DNA from: Saccharopolyspora erythraea NRRL 2338
GTDB taxonomy: Bacteria > Actinomycetota > Actinomycetes > Mycobacteriales > Pseudonocardiaceae
Assembly (NCBI RefSeq): GCF_000062885.1
Contig: NC_009142.1
Span: 930,001 to 994,000 of the forward strand
Length of the DNA: 64,000 nucleotides
Direction: 5' to 3'
Shown here: piece by piece, positions 55,011 through 63,900 of the stretch
Layout of the letters: the number at the start of each line of letters is the position of its first letter
Numbering within the stretch: the first letter of the stretch is position 1
Made by a program: the position numbers and the translations under genes
The notes under the pieces: model-generated
Databases searched by the model: none
The model's input: the letters and a program-made list of their open reading frames with translations, nothing else
Told to the model about the DNA's origin: nothing

Positions 55011-56336
55011 CTACTTGCTGTTACGCCGAAGACTATTCCTCTCCGACTGGGGGAGGTCATCACCGTCCAACATTCCGACAGCCAGAGATTTGCCCTCGTC
55101 AAAAGAGCGCCAAATCACTTCATGCAAGAAATCAGTGGAGGCCCCCGAGGTGCCAATAAGCCCCGTTTCGGTCAGCCTAATGAACATTGTGTTGTCGAGG
55201 TAGCTCGGAACGTTTTTGTATCCGAAGCTAACACCTCCCCCACTTCCTTTGAGTCTTTCATCTACACGAAGTTGCTCGAAATGTTCGCGAGCGAGATACA
55301 TACCGTGGGCCATGTCGCAACTGCTTGGAACATTAGGATTAGGGTAGCAGATCTTGATCCAACTAGGCTTGGAATACAGCCGAAACTCGCCCTCCTCCCG
55401 ATGGCCCCCTTCCGTCCTCTTGTCGACTTCACGCATTCGTTCTAACTCTCGATCAAGGTTGCCGTCTTTACTTGGATAATAAGATCCGTTCTTTGCGGAA
55501 TTGAGCTTCTTGTACTGAACAAGCACCAGACTTTGACGAGTGATATTATAGTAAATCATATCCACTCCCAGTATTCTTTCCGCAGGTTCACGGTTGGCAT
55601 TGACGACCAACAGTTTCTGGCGGCGCTGACTGAATATCCGCCAGTTCACATGACGAGTTGCCTGACTCATCACGCCGAGCATGTTTTCCATATCGCGATT
55701 GATCAACTGATCTTCGTGCGCGCTAGTGCCCGGTAAGCCGTCAATAAAGTTGGGAGGAATGCTGCTATCGGCGAGAGGATCGGTAGGCGGACTCCATTCA
55801 GAGAAGCTTGTTATGTCCATCCCAGCCATGCGGCTAATTCCGATGGATGCATCGCGTTGCAGCGCCAAGGTTTGAGCTGAATTTGAATCACCAAGGTAAT
55901 GCGTTCTTCTGATCCCTTCAATGGCACTCGCGAGGTCGCGCCAGTTCGGACGCAACCTGAGCATAGCCGCGACCAAATTCTTCCCAGTCTTGTCGGACTG
56001 CCAACCTTCGGGCCTGACTCGAGCTCGATACTCGGCAGCCATTGCTTCAATTAGCTGCCCCCAGGGAAGCGAGGGTTCAACCCTGTAGATCCGAGTTATT
56101 TCAATTTTCGTATTTAGATCATCCACTCTCTTGACAACTCTTGCCCACCCTAACCTGCTCACCGCAGGATTCCCTCGGTTGGAACCGGTCAAAATCAACA
56201 CCAGATTAGCCTTCTTCCATTCAATTCTCCGGCGGTTTGTAAACCATGACCACTCTGGAAAATTTTCCCCGTACAGCCGTTCGTAAAATTCGATGTGTTC
56301 TTGTTCGTCCGAAGCGCACCTGATAACGGCAACCAT
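55011..56336 (-). CDS. Putative nuclease with PD-(D/E)XK-like motif
   Basis: The protein has about 441 residues from the ATG at 56336; longer starts at 56435 or TTG 56546 exist. I recognise no named family. Around residues 243-320 an acidic helix (EDQLINRDMENML) is followed by VDMIYYN and LVLVQYKKL, an E...D...QxK arrangement like Mrr/HJR-type PD-(D/E)XK nucleases. The N-terminal part (HIEFYERLYGENFPEW, WARVVKRV) may be a DNA- or ligand-binding domain. Codon use is visibly more AT-rich than all neighbours, indicating recent acquisition. It is convergent with the DUF488 operon. Confidence 0.55.
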   Translation of the reverse strand: MVAVIRCASDEQEHIEFYERLYGENFPEWSWFTNRRRIEWKKANLVLILTGSNRGNPAVSRLGWARVVKRVDDLNTKIEITRIYRVEPSLPWGQLIEAMAAEYRARVRPEGWQSDKTGKNLVAAMLRLRPNWRDLASAIEGIRRTHYLGDSNSAQTLALQRDASIGISRMAGMDITSFSEWSPPTDPLADSSIPPNFIDGLPGTSAHEDQLINRDMENMLGVMSQATRHVNWRIFSQRRQKLLVVNANREPAERILGVDMIYYNITRQSLVLVQYKKLNSAKNGSYYPSKDGNLDRELERMREVDKRTEGGHREEGEFRLYSKPSWIKICYPNPNVPSSCDMAHGMYLAREHFEQLRVDERLKGSGGGVSFGYKNVPSYLDNTMFIRLTETGLIGTSGASTDFLHEVIWRSFDEGKSLAVGMLDGDDLPQSERNSLRRNSK

Positions 56337-56592
56337 GCGAGCATGATCGCAGAACCACGGTCCCGACTTGTGCGGAACCGGCAGATCGGCTAGGCAAGCA
56401 GACCAACGAACACCATCTCGGGTGAACGGGTGCATCCGACGCACGGGAACTGGCTGGTTCAGCCGCGCTTGCGCCACCTTCGCAGCGCCCGCCACCCGGA
56501 CGATGCCAACATGCACGGCTTCACAGGCCAGCCCGTCAGCCTGCAATGGTGACGGACCCGGCGATGACCTTCTCGGCAGTCATCGGGCATCA

Positions 56593-56674
56593 CCGCCCGA
56601 ACCTCGGCGACGCCGTGCTACATCGACGGTGGCGGAAACCAGCAGCTCGCGACGGGTGCGGTCCCGTGTAGATG
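56593..56674 (+). repeat. Direct repeat copy B adjoining attR
   Basis: This is the second copy of the ~82-base sequence at 54674-54755. It ends one base before the attR core. It would form one arm of attP in the excised circle. Confidence 0.75.
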
Positions 56675-56675
56675 G

Positions 56676-56702
56676 GGTTCGAACCCGACCGGGGGCACTT
56701 AC
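56676..56702 (+). repeat. attR core (27 bp)
   Basis: It is identical to 28405-28431. The upstream tRNA 5' part is absent here (the T-arm context reads GATGG instead of GTGTC), so this is the duplicated core, not a tRNA gene. Confidence 0.9.
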
Positions 56703-56900
56703 GGCAGCCACGGGGACCCGCCTGAACTGCAGAGACAGTTCAAATGAGCAGCTCACAGGGGTTTGGACCGACACCCCTCGCGTCGGGGATCTTCACGGTT
56801 TGCCGCAGCTTCTTCGATGACATGCCCCCCGCGCGCATGGCTGGCGTTCCGGCCGAGCGCCGCGAGGAGCTGTGCGGGCGGCCGGTATCTTGGACGGACT

Positions 56901-58109
56901 GTGGATCTCCGTTCGCGACTGCCGTCGACGCTTGCGCCGCTGTGGCGGGTGGTGCATGCCCGGCTGTCCTCCGGGCGACCGGTCAGCCGGGTTCGGGTGG
57001 GGCCACTGGACGCCGACCAACGCAGTGCCGTGGCGGATCTGCTCGGCATGGCTCGGCTGCCCGGCGAACACACCACCGTCTCAGTGCAGGTGCTCGACCG
57101 GATTCTGCGGGAATCGCTTGGCGTCGGTGTCCATGAGGTCGTGACCGAGCTTGTCGGCCCGGTGGGCGATCAGGCCGCTGACCGGCGTCGCGCGGCGATC
57201 GAACGTGACGAGTTGTGGTCGTGGCTGGAAGGCCATCCGGTGGTCGCCATGCAGCCAGCGCTGTCCGACTGGGTCGCGGCGGTGCGGCGGGCCGGACTCA
57301 GCGGCGGTTCGGTCACACAGACCAGGGAGGATCTCGAACGTGCGCTGAAGGTTCTCGCGGTGCTGCCCGCATCCGGCATCCCACTGCCGGTGTTGGCCGA
57401 ACAGACACTGCTCGACACACACGCACTTGACGACGGCACCAGGTGTTCCGGCCTGGTGTTGCGCGCGCTGGCCGCGATCTACGACCGCCCGTCCCCCGTC
57501 GACGCATCCGAGCGGCGGGCGTTGTGGGAGCAGGCGGGCATCACCGACGACGAGTTGTCGTCGGTGGTCCTCGCCGGTGGCATGCGGGTTGATGGCGACA
57601 GCGTCGTTGGCAGGGTCCTCCGACTCTGCGCGGACGCCGGCCAGCCGAGCTCGCTCACCCTGCGCCAGATACGGGCAAGCGAGTTGACCAGTGTTCCAGA
57701 GCGCGTCTGGGTCTTCGAGAACCCGAGCATGCTCGCCCTCGCGCTCAACAGGTTCGGCGCTGCCTGCCCACCCATCGTGGTCACCTCGGGTTGGCCCAGC
57801 AGCGCCGGAGTCCTGTTCCTGCGCAAACTCGCGGCGGCAGGTTGCGAACTGCACTACCACGGCGACTTCGACGGCGAGGGGCTGCGCATCGCCGCGCACG
57901 TCATCGCCAGGACCGGAGCACGGCCATGGCGGATGAGCAGCGGCGACTACCTGGCCGCGGTCGCCGACGGCCCGCCGGTGGGCCGGACCACCCCAGTACC
58001 CTGGGACGATGAACTCGCCGAACACCTGACCCGCATGGGTACGACCGTGTCCGAAGAGCGGGTGGCCACTACTCTGCTGGACGAGCTCACCCAGCGACAC
58101 CCTGCCTGA
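56901..58109 (+). CDS. jetD: JetD-like Wadjet nuclease subunit (TIGR02679, DUF2399)
   Basis: The 402-residue protein begins LRSRLPSTLAPLWRVVHARL and has the DUF3323-like N-terminal region (LDADQRSAVADLLGMARLPG). The C-terminal DUF2399 Toprim-like domain has E273 in VFENPSML and HGDFDGEGLR (D322 and D324), the metal-binding pattern of DNA-cleaving Toprim folds. In Wadjet systems this subunit cleaves circular plasmid DNA after the SMC complex has extruded it. The GTG at 56901 best matches the family start; ATG-type starts further upstream add non-family sequence. It lies first in the operon, 17 bp before the next gene. Confidence 0.87.
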   Translation: MDLRSRLPSTLAPLWRVVHARLSSGRPVSRVRVGPLDADQRSAVADLLGMARLPGEHTTVSVQVLDRILRESLGVGVHEVVTELVGPVGDQAADRRRAAIERDELWSWLEGHPVVAMQPALSDWVAAVRRAGLSGGSVTQTREDLERALKVLAVLPASGIPLPVLAEQTLLDTHALDDGTRCSGLVLRALAAIYDRPSPVDASERRALWEQAGITDDELSSVVLAGGMRVDGDSVVGRVLRLCADAGQPSSLTLRQIRASELTSVPERVWVFENPSMLALALNRFGAACPPIVVTSGWPSSAGVLFLRKLAAAGCELHYHGDFDGEGLRIAAHVIARTGARPWRMSSGDYLAAVADGPPVGRTTPVPWDDELAEHLTRMGTTVSEERVATTLLDELTQRHPA

Positions 58110-58126
58110 CACCTGCTGGAGGCCGC

Positions 58127-59641
58127 TTGGAACCGGTCCGCGTCCCGCCGGAGATGTTCCGATTCACCAGCGGAGACCGAGCCGAGCTCTACGTCTCGGT
58201 GCTGCATGCCTTTGGTGAGGCCAACGAACGTCTCGAAACCGCGCTGGGACTCGACGACGTCCGCGGTCGCCTGCGTTCGGTCGGCTGGCTCGACGCGCTG
58301 GAGGACAGCGATCTGACCAGTGCGCTGGAGCAGCTGCGGGACTGGAACCTGGTCGACGTCATCCAGAACCACTCCGAGAACTACCGGACCGCAGCCGAGT
58401 ACGAGCGACGCAACCTCCAGTATTCCCTTACCCGCCAAGGGGAGGCAGCGCTGGCCGGGGTCGTGCACGCGATGAGCGTGCTGGCATCGAGTGGCGCGTT
58501 GCAGACTGCCGTGCTCGATGCGATCTCGGACCGGCTGGGTGATCTGCTGGAGCACGGCGAAACCGGCTCCGACCGGCAGGTGTTCGCCATCCTCACCGAG
58601 CTGGAAAGTCACCTGGACGCCCTGCGCGGCAACACAAAGCAGTTCAACGGCGAGCTCCAGCGTCTGCTGCGGGCCGATGGCGCCGACCTGGAGACCTTCC
58701 ACGAGGTCAAGGCGTCGACGGTGGCTTACCTCCAGGAGTTCGTGACCAACCTTGAGCATCGGACGCACGCCATCGCCACCCGCATCGGCCGACTCGAGGA
58801 CCACGGTGTCGAGCAACTGCATCAGCGTGCGCTGGCAGGCGCGGAGCTACCGCAGCTTTCCGGTACCGACCCGGCACCGGCGTGGCTGGAACACCGGCGC
58901 GCCCGTTGGGAAGGTCTTCGCGCGTGGTTTCTTCCCTGTGACAGCACGCCGCCGAGGGTCGAGCAACTTCACCGGGTGGCGCGCCGGGCGATCGTCACGT
59001 TGCTTCAGGTGCTTGACCGGATCACCGAGTCTCGCAGGCGGGCGAGCAGCGCGGTCCTCGACTTCCGTGAGCTGGCGCGATGGTTCACCGTGGTTCCCGA
59101 GCGGGATCTGCACCGGCTGTGGTCGACGGTTTTCGGGCTCAGCTCCGCCCGGCACGCACATCTCGCCCATCACGACCCGGAGCTGGTCAGTCCGTCGGTT
59201 TCCTGGTCGGAGTCGCCTCCGGTCGAGGTCTCGCCATTGCTTCGCACGGCTGGCAGGACGGAACGGTTCGCCAGGACCGGGCGGGTGCGTGACGTCAAGG
59301 CGCTGCGGGCACAGCGTGCCGAACGCGCGCGAGCCGAACGCGCGCAGCTCGAAGCGGCGTGGAACCTGCTCGACACCGGTGGTGCCGTCCGGGTTTCCGA
59401 GTTCGGAGAACTCGATCACGGGATCTTCGAACGACTCCTCGAACTGCTGGGGCGGGCGCTCTCGAGCGCGCCCGACGAGTCCGGGACGCGACGCGGCAGC
59501 ACTGCCGACGGCCGGATCGAGATCCTGCTCCGGCCACCGTCGGACTCAGCCGTCGCCCACCTGACCACACCACGCGGCGTGTTCAGCGGCCCGGACTATG
59601 AGATCGAGATCAACTCTCTTGGCGCCCGAGGGCACGCATGA
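58127..59641 (+). CDS. jetA: JetA-like Wadjet subunit (TIGR02677, DUF2397)
   Basis: The 504-residue protein has PPEMFRFTSGDRAELYVSVLHAFGEANERLETALGLDDVRG at the start and a winged-helix-like region (about 40-120) in the DUF2397 pattern. Long helices (residues of about 130-230 and 400-430) and an RELARWF segment in the middle follow. It is the kleisin-like linker of the Jet SMC complex by family assignment. The TTG start at 58127 has GGAGG five bases upstream, and the stop overlaps the next gene by four bases. Confidence 0.87.
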   Translation: MEPVRVPPEMFRFTSGDRAELYVSVLHAFGEANERLETALGLDDVRGRLRSVGWLDALEDSDLTSALEQLRDWNLVDVIQNHSENYRTAAEYERRNLQYSLTRQGEAALAGVVHAMSVLASSGALQTAVLDAISDRLGDLLEHGETGSDRQVFAILTELESHLDALRGNTKQFNGELQRLLRADGADLETFHEVKASTVAYLQEFVTNLEHRTHAIATRIGRLEDHGVEQLHQRALAGAELPQLSGTDPAPAWLEHRRARWEGLRAWFLPCDSTPPRVEQLHRVARRAIVTLLQVLDRITESRRRASSAVLDFRELARWFTVVPERDLHRLWSTVFGLSSARHAHLAHHDPELVSPSVSWSESPPVEVSPLLRTAGRTERFARTGRVRDVKALRAQRAERARAERAQLEAAWNLLDTGGAVRVSEFGELDHGIFERLLELLGRALSSAPDESGTRRGSTADGRIEILLRPPSDSAVAHLTTPRGVFSGPDYEIEINSLGARGHA

Positions 59642-60873
59642 GCAACCTCACCAACCAGTTGGTCATCGCCGAGCGCGAGGAGGTCGCGCGCGGAATCCGG
59701 ACGCTGCTGGGCAGTCCACTGATCACCGAACGCGGTTCCCCCGAGACGTTCGATCTGGTCCGTCGACGGCACGAGCCGATCGGCAAGTGGTTCGACTACT
59801 ACTGCGGCTGGAAGCTCGTCGTCGAACCACGGCTGGGTTATGCACGACTGGTCAAGGTCCGGGCCGCCACCGACGCGAGCAGACCCGCCAGGCGGCTGCG
59901 ATCCGGGCGTGCGCCGTTCGACCGCAGACGGTATGTGCTGTTGTGCGTCGTGGCTGCCGAGCTGCTGGCGGCTCCGGTGACCACGATCGGTCTGCTCGCC
60001 GACCGGGTCAGCCGTGCCACCGCGACCGATCAGGTGGTCGCCGCGTTCGACACCGCCGGCCGAGGTGAGCGGATGGCGTTCGTCGACGTTCTGCGGCTGC
60101 TTGAGTCCTACGGCGTGCTTGAGGTCGTCGACGGACACACAGAGTCCTTTGTGGATTCTGATGACGCCAAGGTCCTCTACCGGGTCGATCCGACGCTGCT
60201 CTTGCATCTGCTGGCGGCGCCAACCGGACCGTCGCGACTCGCGGTGCCCGCCGAAGAGGTGCCGCTGCGGTTCGATGAGCTCGTGTCCGAGCTTTCCCGC
60301 GAGCGCCGCTACGGCACGGCGGATCGGGACGGCGGCTCGTCGGATGTGCAGCGCAACCTCTGGCTCCGGCATTCGATCTTCCGCAGGCTCGTGGATGACC
60401 CAGTGCTCTACTTCGATCAACTCATCGACGACGAGCGCGCCTACCTCGGATCTCCGACCGGCAGACAGCTGTTGCGCCGTGCCGCTGAGCAGGGCGGTTT
60501 CGTACTCGAAGAACGTGCAGAAGGAATCCTGTTCGTCGACCCGGACGGGATGGCGACCGACAGCCGCTTTCCTGACGACACCAGCAATGCCAAGGTCGCC
60601 GCATTGCTGGTGCTGGACGAGATCGACGGCCCTGTGACCAGCGAGCAGCTCGAACTGGTCGTAGCGGGGATACTCAGCAGGTTTCCACGCTGGGCCAAGA
60701 CCTATCGCGGTGAGGACGGTCCCAGGCAACTCGCGGAGGATGCGGTTGAGGTGCTGGTGAACTTCGGTCTCGCAGAGGTCTCCGGCGGTCTCGTGCAGTT
60801 ACTGCCCGCCGCGGCGAGGTACGCGCTCGGCACCGCCCGAACAAGCGACACCGACGCAACGGAGGCGTCATGA
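59638..60873 (+). CDS. jetB: JetB-like Wadjet subunit (TIGR02678, DUF2398)
   Basis: The 411-residue protein matches the DUF2398 pattern: REEVARGIRTLLGSPLIT, RHEPIGKWFDYYCGWKLVVEPRLGYARLVK, YVLLCVVAAELLA, VDVLRLLESYGVLEVVDG and YRVDPTLLLHLL. It is the winged-helix (KITE-like) partner that binds the kleisin-like subunit in the Jet complex, by family. The ATG overlaps the jetA stop. Its own stop overlaps a 25-residue mini-frame that leads into jetC. Confidence 0.87.
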   Translation: MSNLTNQLVIAEREEVARGIRTLLGSPLITERGSPETFDLVRRRHEPIGKWFDYYCGWKLVVEPRLGYARLVKVRAATDASRPARRLRSGRAPFDRRRYVLLCVVAAELLAAPVTTIGLLADRVSRATATDQVVAAFDTAGRGERMAFVDVLRLLESYGVLEVVDGHTESFVDSDDAKVLYRVDPTLLLHLLAAPTGPSRLAVPAEEVPLRFDELVSELSRERRYGTADRDGGSSDVQRNLWLRHSIFRRLVDDPVLYFDQLIDDERAYLGSPTGRQLLRRAAEQGGFVLEERAEGILFVDPDGMATDSRFPDDTSNAKVAALLVLDEIDGPVTSEQLELVVAGILSRFPRWAKTYRGEDGPRQLAEDAVEVLVNFGLAEVSGGLVQLLPAAARYALGTARTSDTDATEAS

Positions 60874-60947
60874 GCGACACTTTTTCGCTCCACGCTCGTG
60901 TAAGCCGACCGGGTGCGGGTGCCCCGCAGAACACGGAGGCATCGTGA
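60870..60947 (+). CDS. 25-residue mini-frame coupling jetB to jetC
   Basis: The frame begins with ATG at 60870 in an ATGA overlap with the jetB stop. It ends with a TGA at 60945-60947 that overlaps the jetC GTG (GTGA). It reads MSDTFSLHARVSRPG and continues in a non-hydrophobic way. The double overlap suggests that its translation hands ribosomes from jetB to jetC; a functional peptide is not required. An internal GGAGG at 60935-60939 serves jetC. Confidence 0.5.
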   Translation: MSDTFSLHARVSRPGAGAPQNTEAS

Positions 60948-63900
60948 ACGCGTCGAGATGGATACCGAGCCGGGCGGGCATCCTCAATGTCTGGCGCTAC
61001 TACGACGAGGTGTTCGAGTTCCACGAGGGACGTCTGCTGCTGCGCGGCCAGAACGGCAGCGGCAAGTCCAAGGCACTCGAACTGCTGCTGCCGTTCCTGT
61101 TCGACGCGAGCCTGCGGGCCCACCGGCTGTCGACCTTCGGCACCAGCGAACGGACAATGCACTGGAACCTCATGGGCGACGGTGCCTCCGGCACCACCCG
61201 CGTCGGCTACGTCTGGCTGGAGTTCCGCCTGCCTGGCGGTCCGGATCGGTGGTTCACCTGCGGTGCGAGGCTCCAGGCCAGCAAGAATACCACCACTGCG
61301 CACGCCGACTACTTCACAACCGGACAGCGCATCGGCACCGATGTCACGCTGGTCAACGACTCCGGTCAACCCCTTACCAAAGCGGTATTGGAGGAACGGC
61401 TCGGTGACTCCGGTGTTCTGCACGGCAACGCGGGCGACTACCGAGCCGCGGTCCGCTCCACTCTGTTCCCGACACTCAACGAGCAGCGCTACGACGCGCT
61501 GATCACCGCGCTTCTCCAACTGCGCACACCGAAGCTGTCGCAGCGACTCGACCCGCAACTGCTGTCCAGCCTGTTGTCCCGCGCGTTGCCTCCGCTGGGA
61601 CAACAGGAGATCGCCGATCTCGCGGAAGGTTTCGAGAGGCTCGACCGGCAGCGTGAACGCCTCGCCAACCTGGACGAAGAGGTGGCTGCCACCAAGACAC
61701 TTGCGTCCCGCCAGAAGTCCTACGCACAGCGGGTGCTGCGCGCCGCGGCAGGCAACCTGATCACCTCGACCACCGAACTCGACAAGCTGACGCGGACCGC
61801 CCGGGAGTCGGCCGAGGAGTACGAAGGGGTCGCCGAGGCGAAGACGAGGGCCGAGTGGCGTGCCGAAACGCTGGAACTCGACATCGAGAGCACCGAGTCG
61901 AGGATCACCGGGCTCACCGAAAGCGAAAGGTACAAGAAGGGCGAGGAGTACGACCGGCTCCGCCGGCAGACGACCGACGCGGAACTGCAAGCGACCGCGG
62001 TAGGCGAGGACGCGGCCGAGAAGCGCTCGCAAGCCGACAAGGACCGGCAGGCCGCACACGACGCCGCACGGGAGACCGACAGGCGCGCCGAGACGGCCCG
62101 AGCGCAGCAGACCGAGACCTCGCATGCCGCGACGCGCGCCGGGATGACGAGTCTGCACGACGAGATCGCCGCGTCACTCGACACGGACGTGCAGCCGCGC
62201 AGACTGCTCCGCGCCGCGGTGCGGAGCAGGCACGAACAGCTGGACGGGGTCCGTGCCGCGATCGGCACCCACGACCGGGCCGTGGAGCGCCGCACGCAGG
62301 CCGAGGACGAACTCGACCAGGCCAGGACCGTGCTTTCGCAGGCGAGGGAGCGACGGGAAGCCGCAGCCGCCCAGCACGAGGCCGCCCTCGCTCGGTTGAG
62401 TGCCCGGGTTCGCGACTGGGCATCCTGCTGCCGGGAACTTCACTTCCCCGACCCGGATGCACTGCTGGAGTTGATCGAGTCGGAGACCGGCCTGCTCACC
62501 CACGTCGACTCCGTCGCCGCCGCGGCGCTCGAGGCGATCACCCGGGACGAGACGAGCACCAGCGCCCGGCTGGACGCCGTTCGCGCGGACCGGAAACAGC
62601 TGTCGACCGAAGTCGACCGGCTCGCGGGTGAACAGGACCTGCCGCCGGATCCGCCGCTGTCGCGCACTGCCGACCGCAGCACGATGACGGGCGCACCGCT
62701 GTGGCGGCTCGTCGACTTCGCCGACACCACGAGTGAAACCGTGCACGGTCCGATCGAAGCGGCGCTACAGGCGTCGGGACTGCTCGACGCCTGGATCGGC
62801 CACAACGGAGCCGTGGCGGGCCACGACGTCTTCGCCGATCCCGCGGTATTGGCCGCTGTGCCGATGTCGCTGGCTGACGTGCTGGTTCCGGAGCAGGACG
62901 CGGAAGTGCCTGCCGATGTGGTGCGGAAGTTGCTGTCCACCGTCGCGTTCGGCGACGAGCTTCCACCCGAGCATCCAGCCGCGATCGGTGCCGACGGCAG
63001 TTGGCGGCTGGGCAACGTAACCGGAACCTGGAGCAAGGAGCACCCTGCTCACATCGGTGTTCTCGCACGCCGGCGGGCCAGGCAGCGCCGGATCGACGAA
63101 CTCCGCGAACGCATCGACGAACACGACCGGCTGATCGCAAAGCACGAAGCCGCGCTGGCGGCACTACGCACTCGGCGCGATGTTCTGGACGGCGAACGAA
63201 AAGCCCGGCCCGACCATCGTGAGCTTCACGCGTCTGCGACGGACCTCAACCGTGCCGGGGCCGATGTGGATGCCGCGGATTCGCAGGTTCGGCGGTGGAT
63301 TGGGGTGGTGACCGAACGCGAGAAGGACGTCAAGCAAGCCCTGCTCGCTTTGACCGCCTTGGCGGCGCAGCACAACGTACCCGCCGATCGAGCGGCAGTG
63401 GCGAAACTGTCCGACGCTGTCGGCAACTTCCAAGACCAGGCCGAAAACTGGCTGGACAGCTACGCCGAACTGCTGTCGGCTCGACGTGAGGCGAGCGCGC
63501 TCGGCGAACAGGCTCGCCGCTCCGGATCGATCGCGGAACAGCGTGAGAGTGAGGCGGGCGAAGCCGACAAGCAGCATCGTCGGCTGGTGGCGAAGCTCGA
63601 AGCGATCGAGGGCACCGTAGGTGCTGACTTTCGGCAGGTTCAGTCCGAGATCGAGGCCCTACGGCGACGGCTGGGAGACCTGCGCGGCGAGCGCGCCTCC
63701 ACCCACAAGGAACTGAACCGGCTCGCCGGACGTCTCGGTGAACTTGGCGCACGCCGCACCACAGACGCCGAACACCGGGACGCGGCTGTCGAGAAGCGCG
63801 ACACCATGGCCCACCGGTTCCGCCACCTGGCCACCGGAGTCTTTCCCGCCGACAGCGGTATGGATGATCTTGAGCGGTTCAAGGCGACTCTGACCTCCTC

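Larger units (their letters stand above)
28405..56702. mobile_element. 28.3-kb integrated element at the tRNA(UAA) gene
   Basis: A 27-bp sequence made of the last 22 bases of the tRNA gene plus 5 more is repeated exactly at both ends (28405-28431 and 56676-56702). A large serine recombinase lies directly inside the left end. The element also carries a replication-relaxation protein, an ESX-like hydrolase cluster, XRE/DUF397 regulators, a type I restriction operon and several suspected defence genes. No FtsK/TraB translocase, relaxase or classical excisionase was recognised, so it is an integrative element or degenerate AICE rather than a clearly self-transmissible one. Confidence 0.85.

Noticed and set aside
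54650-55159. A rightward 169-codon frame over copy A of the direct repeat.
   Set aside because: The apparent protein similarity to a frame at 56.4-56.8 kb is explained by the DNA repeat itself and is not coding evidence.
56590-56702. A second tRNA gene at the right end of the element.
   Set aside because: Only the 3' part of the T arm and acceptor strand is present. The anticodon and 5' half are absent.
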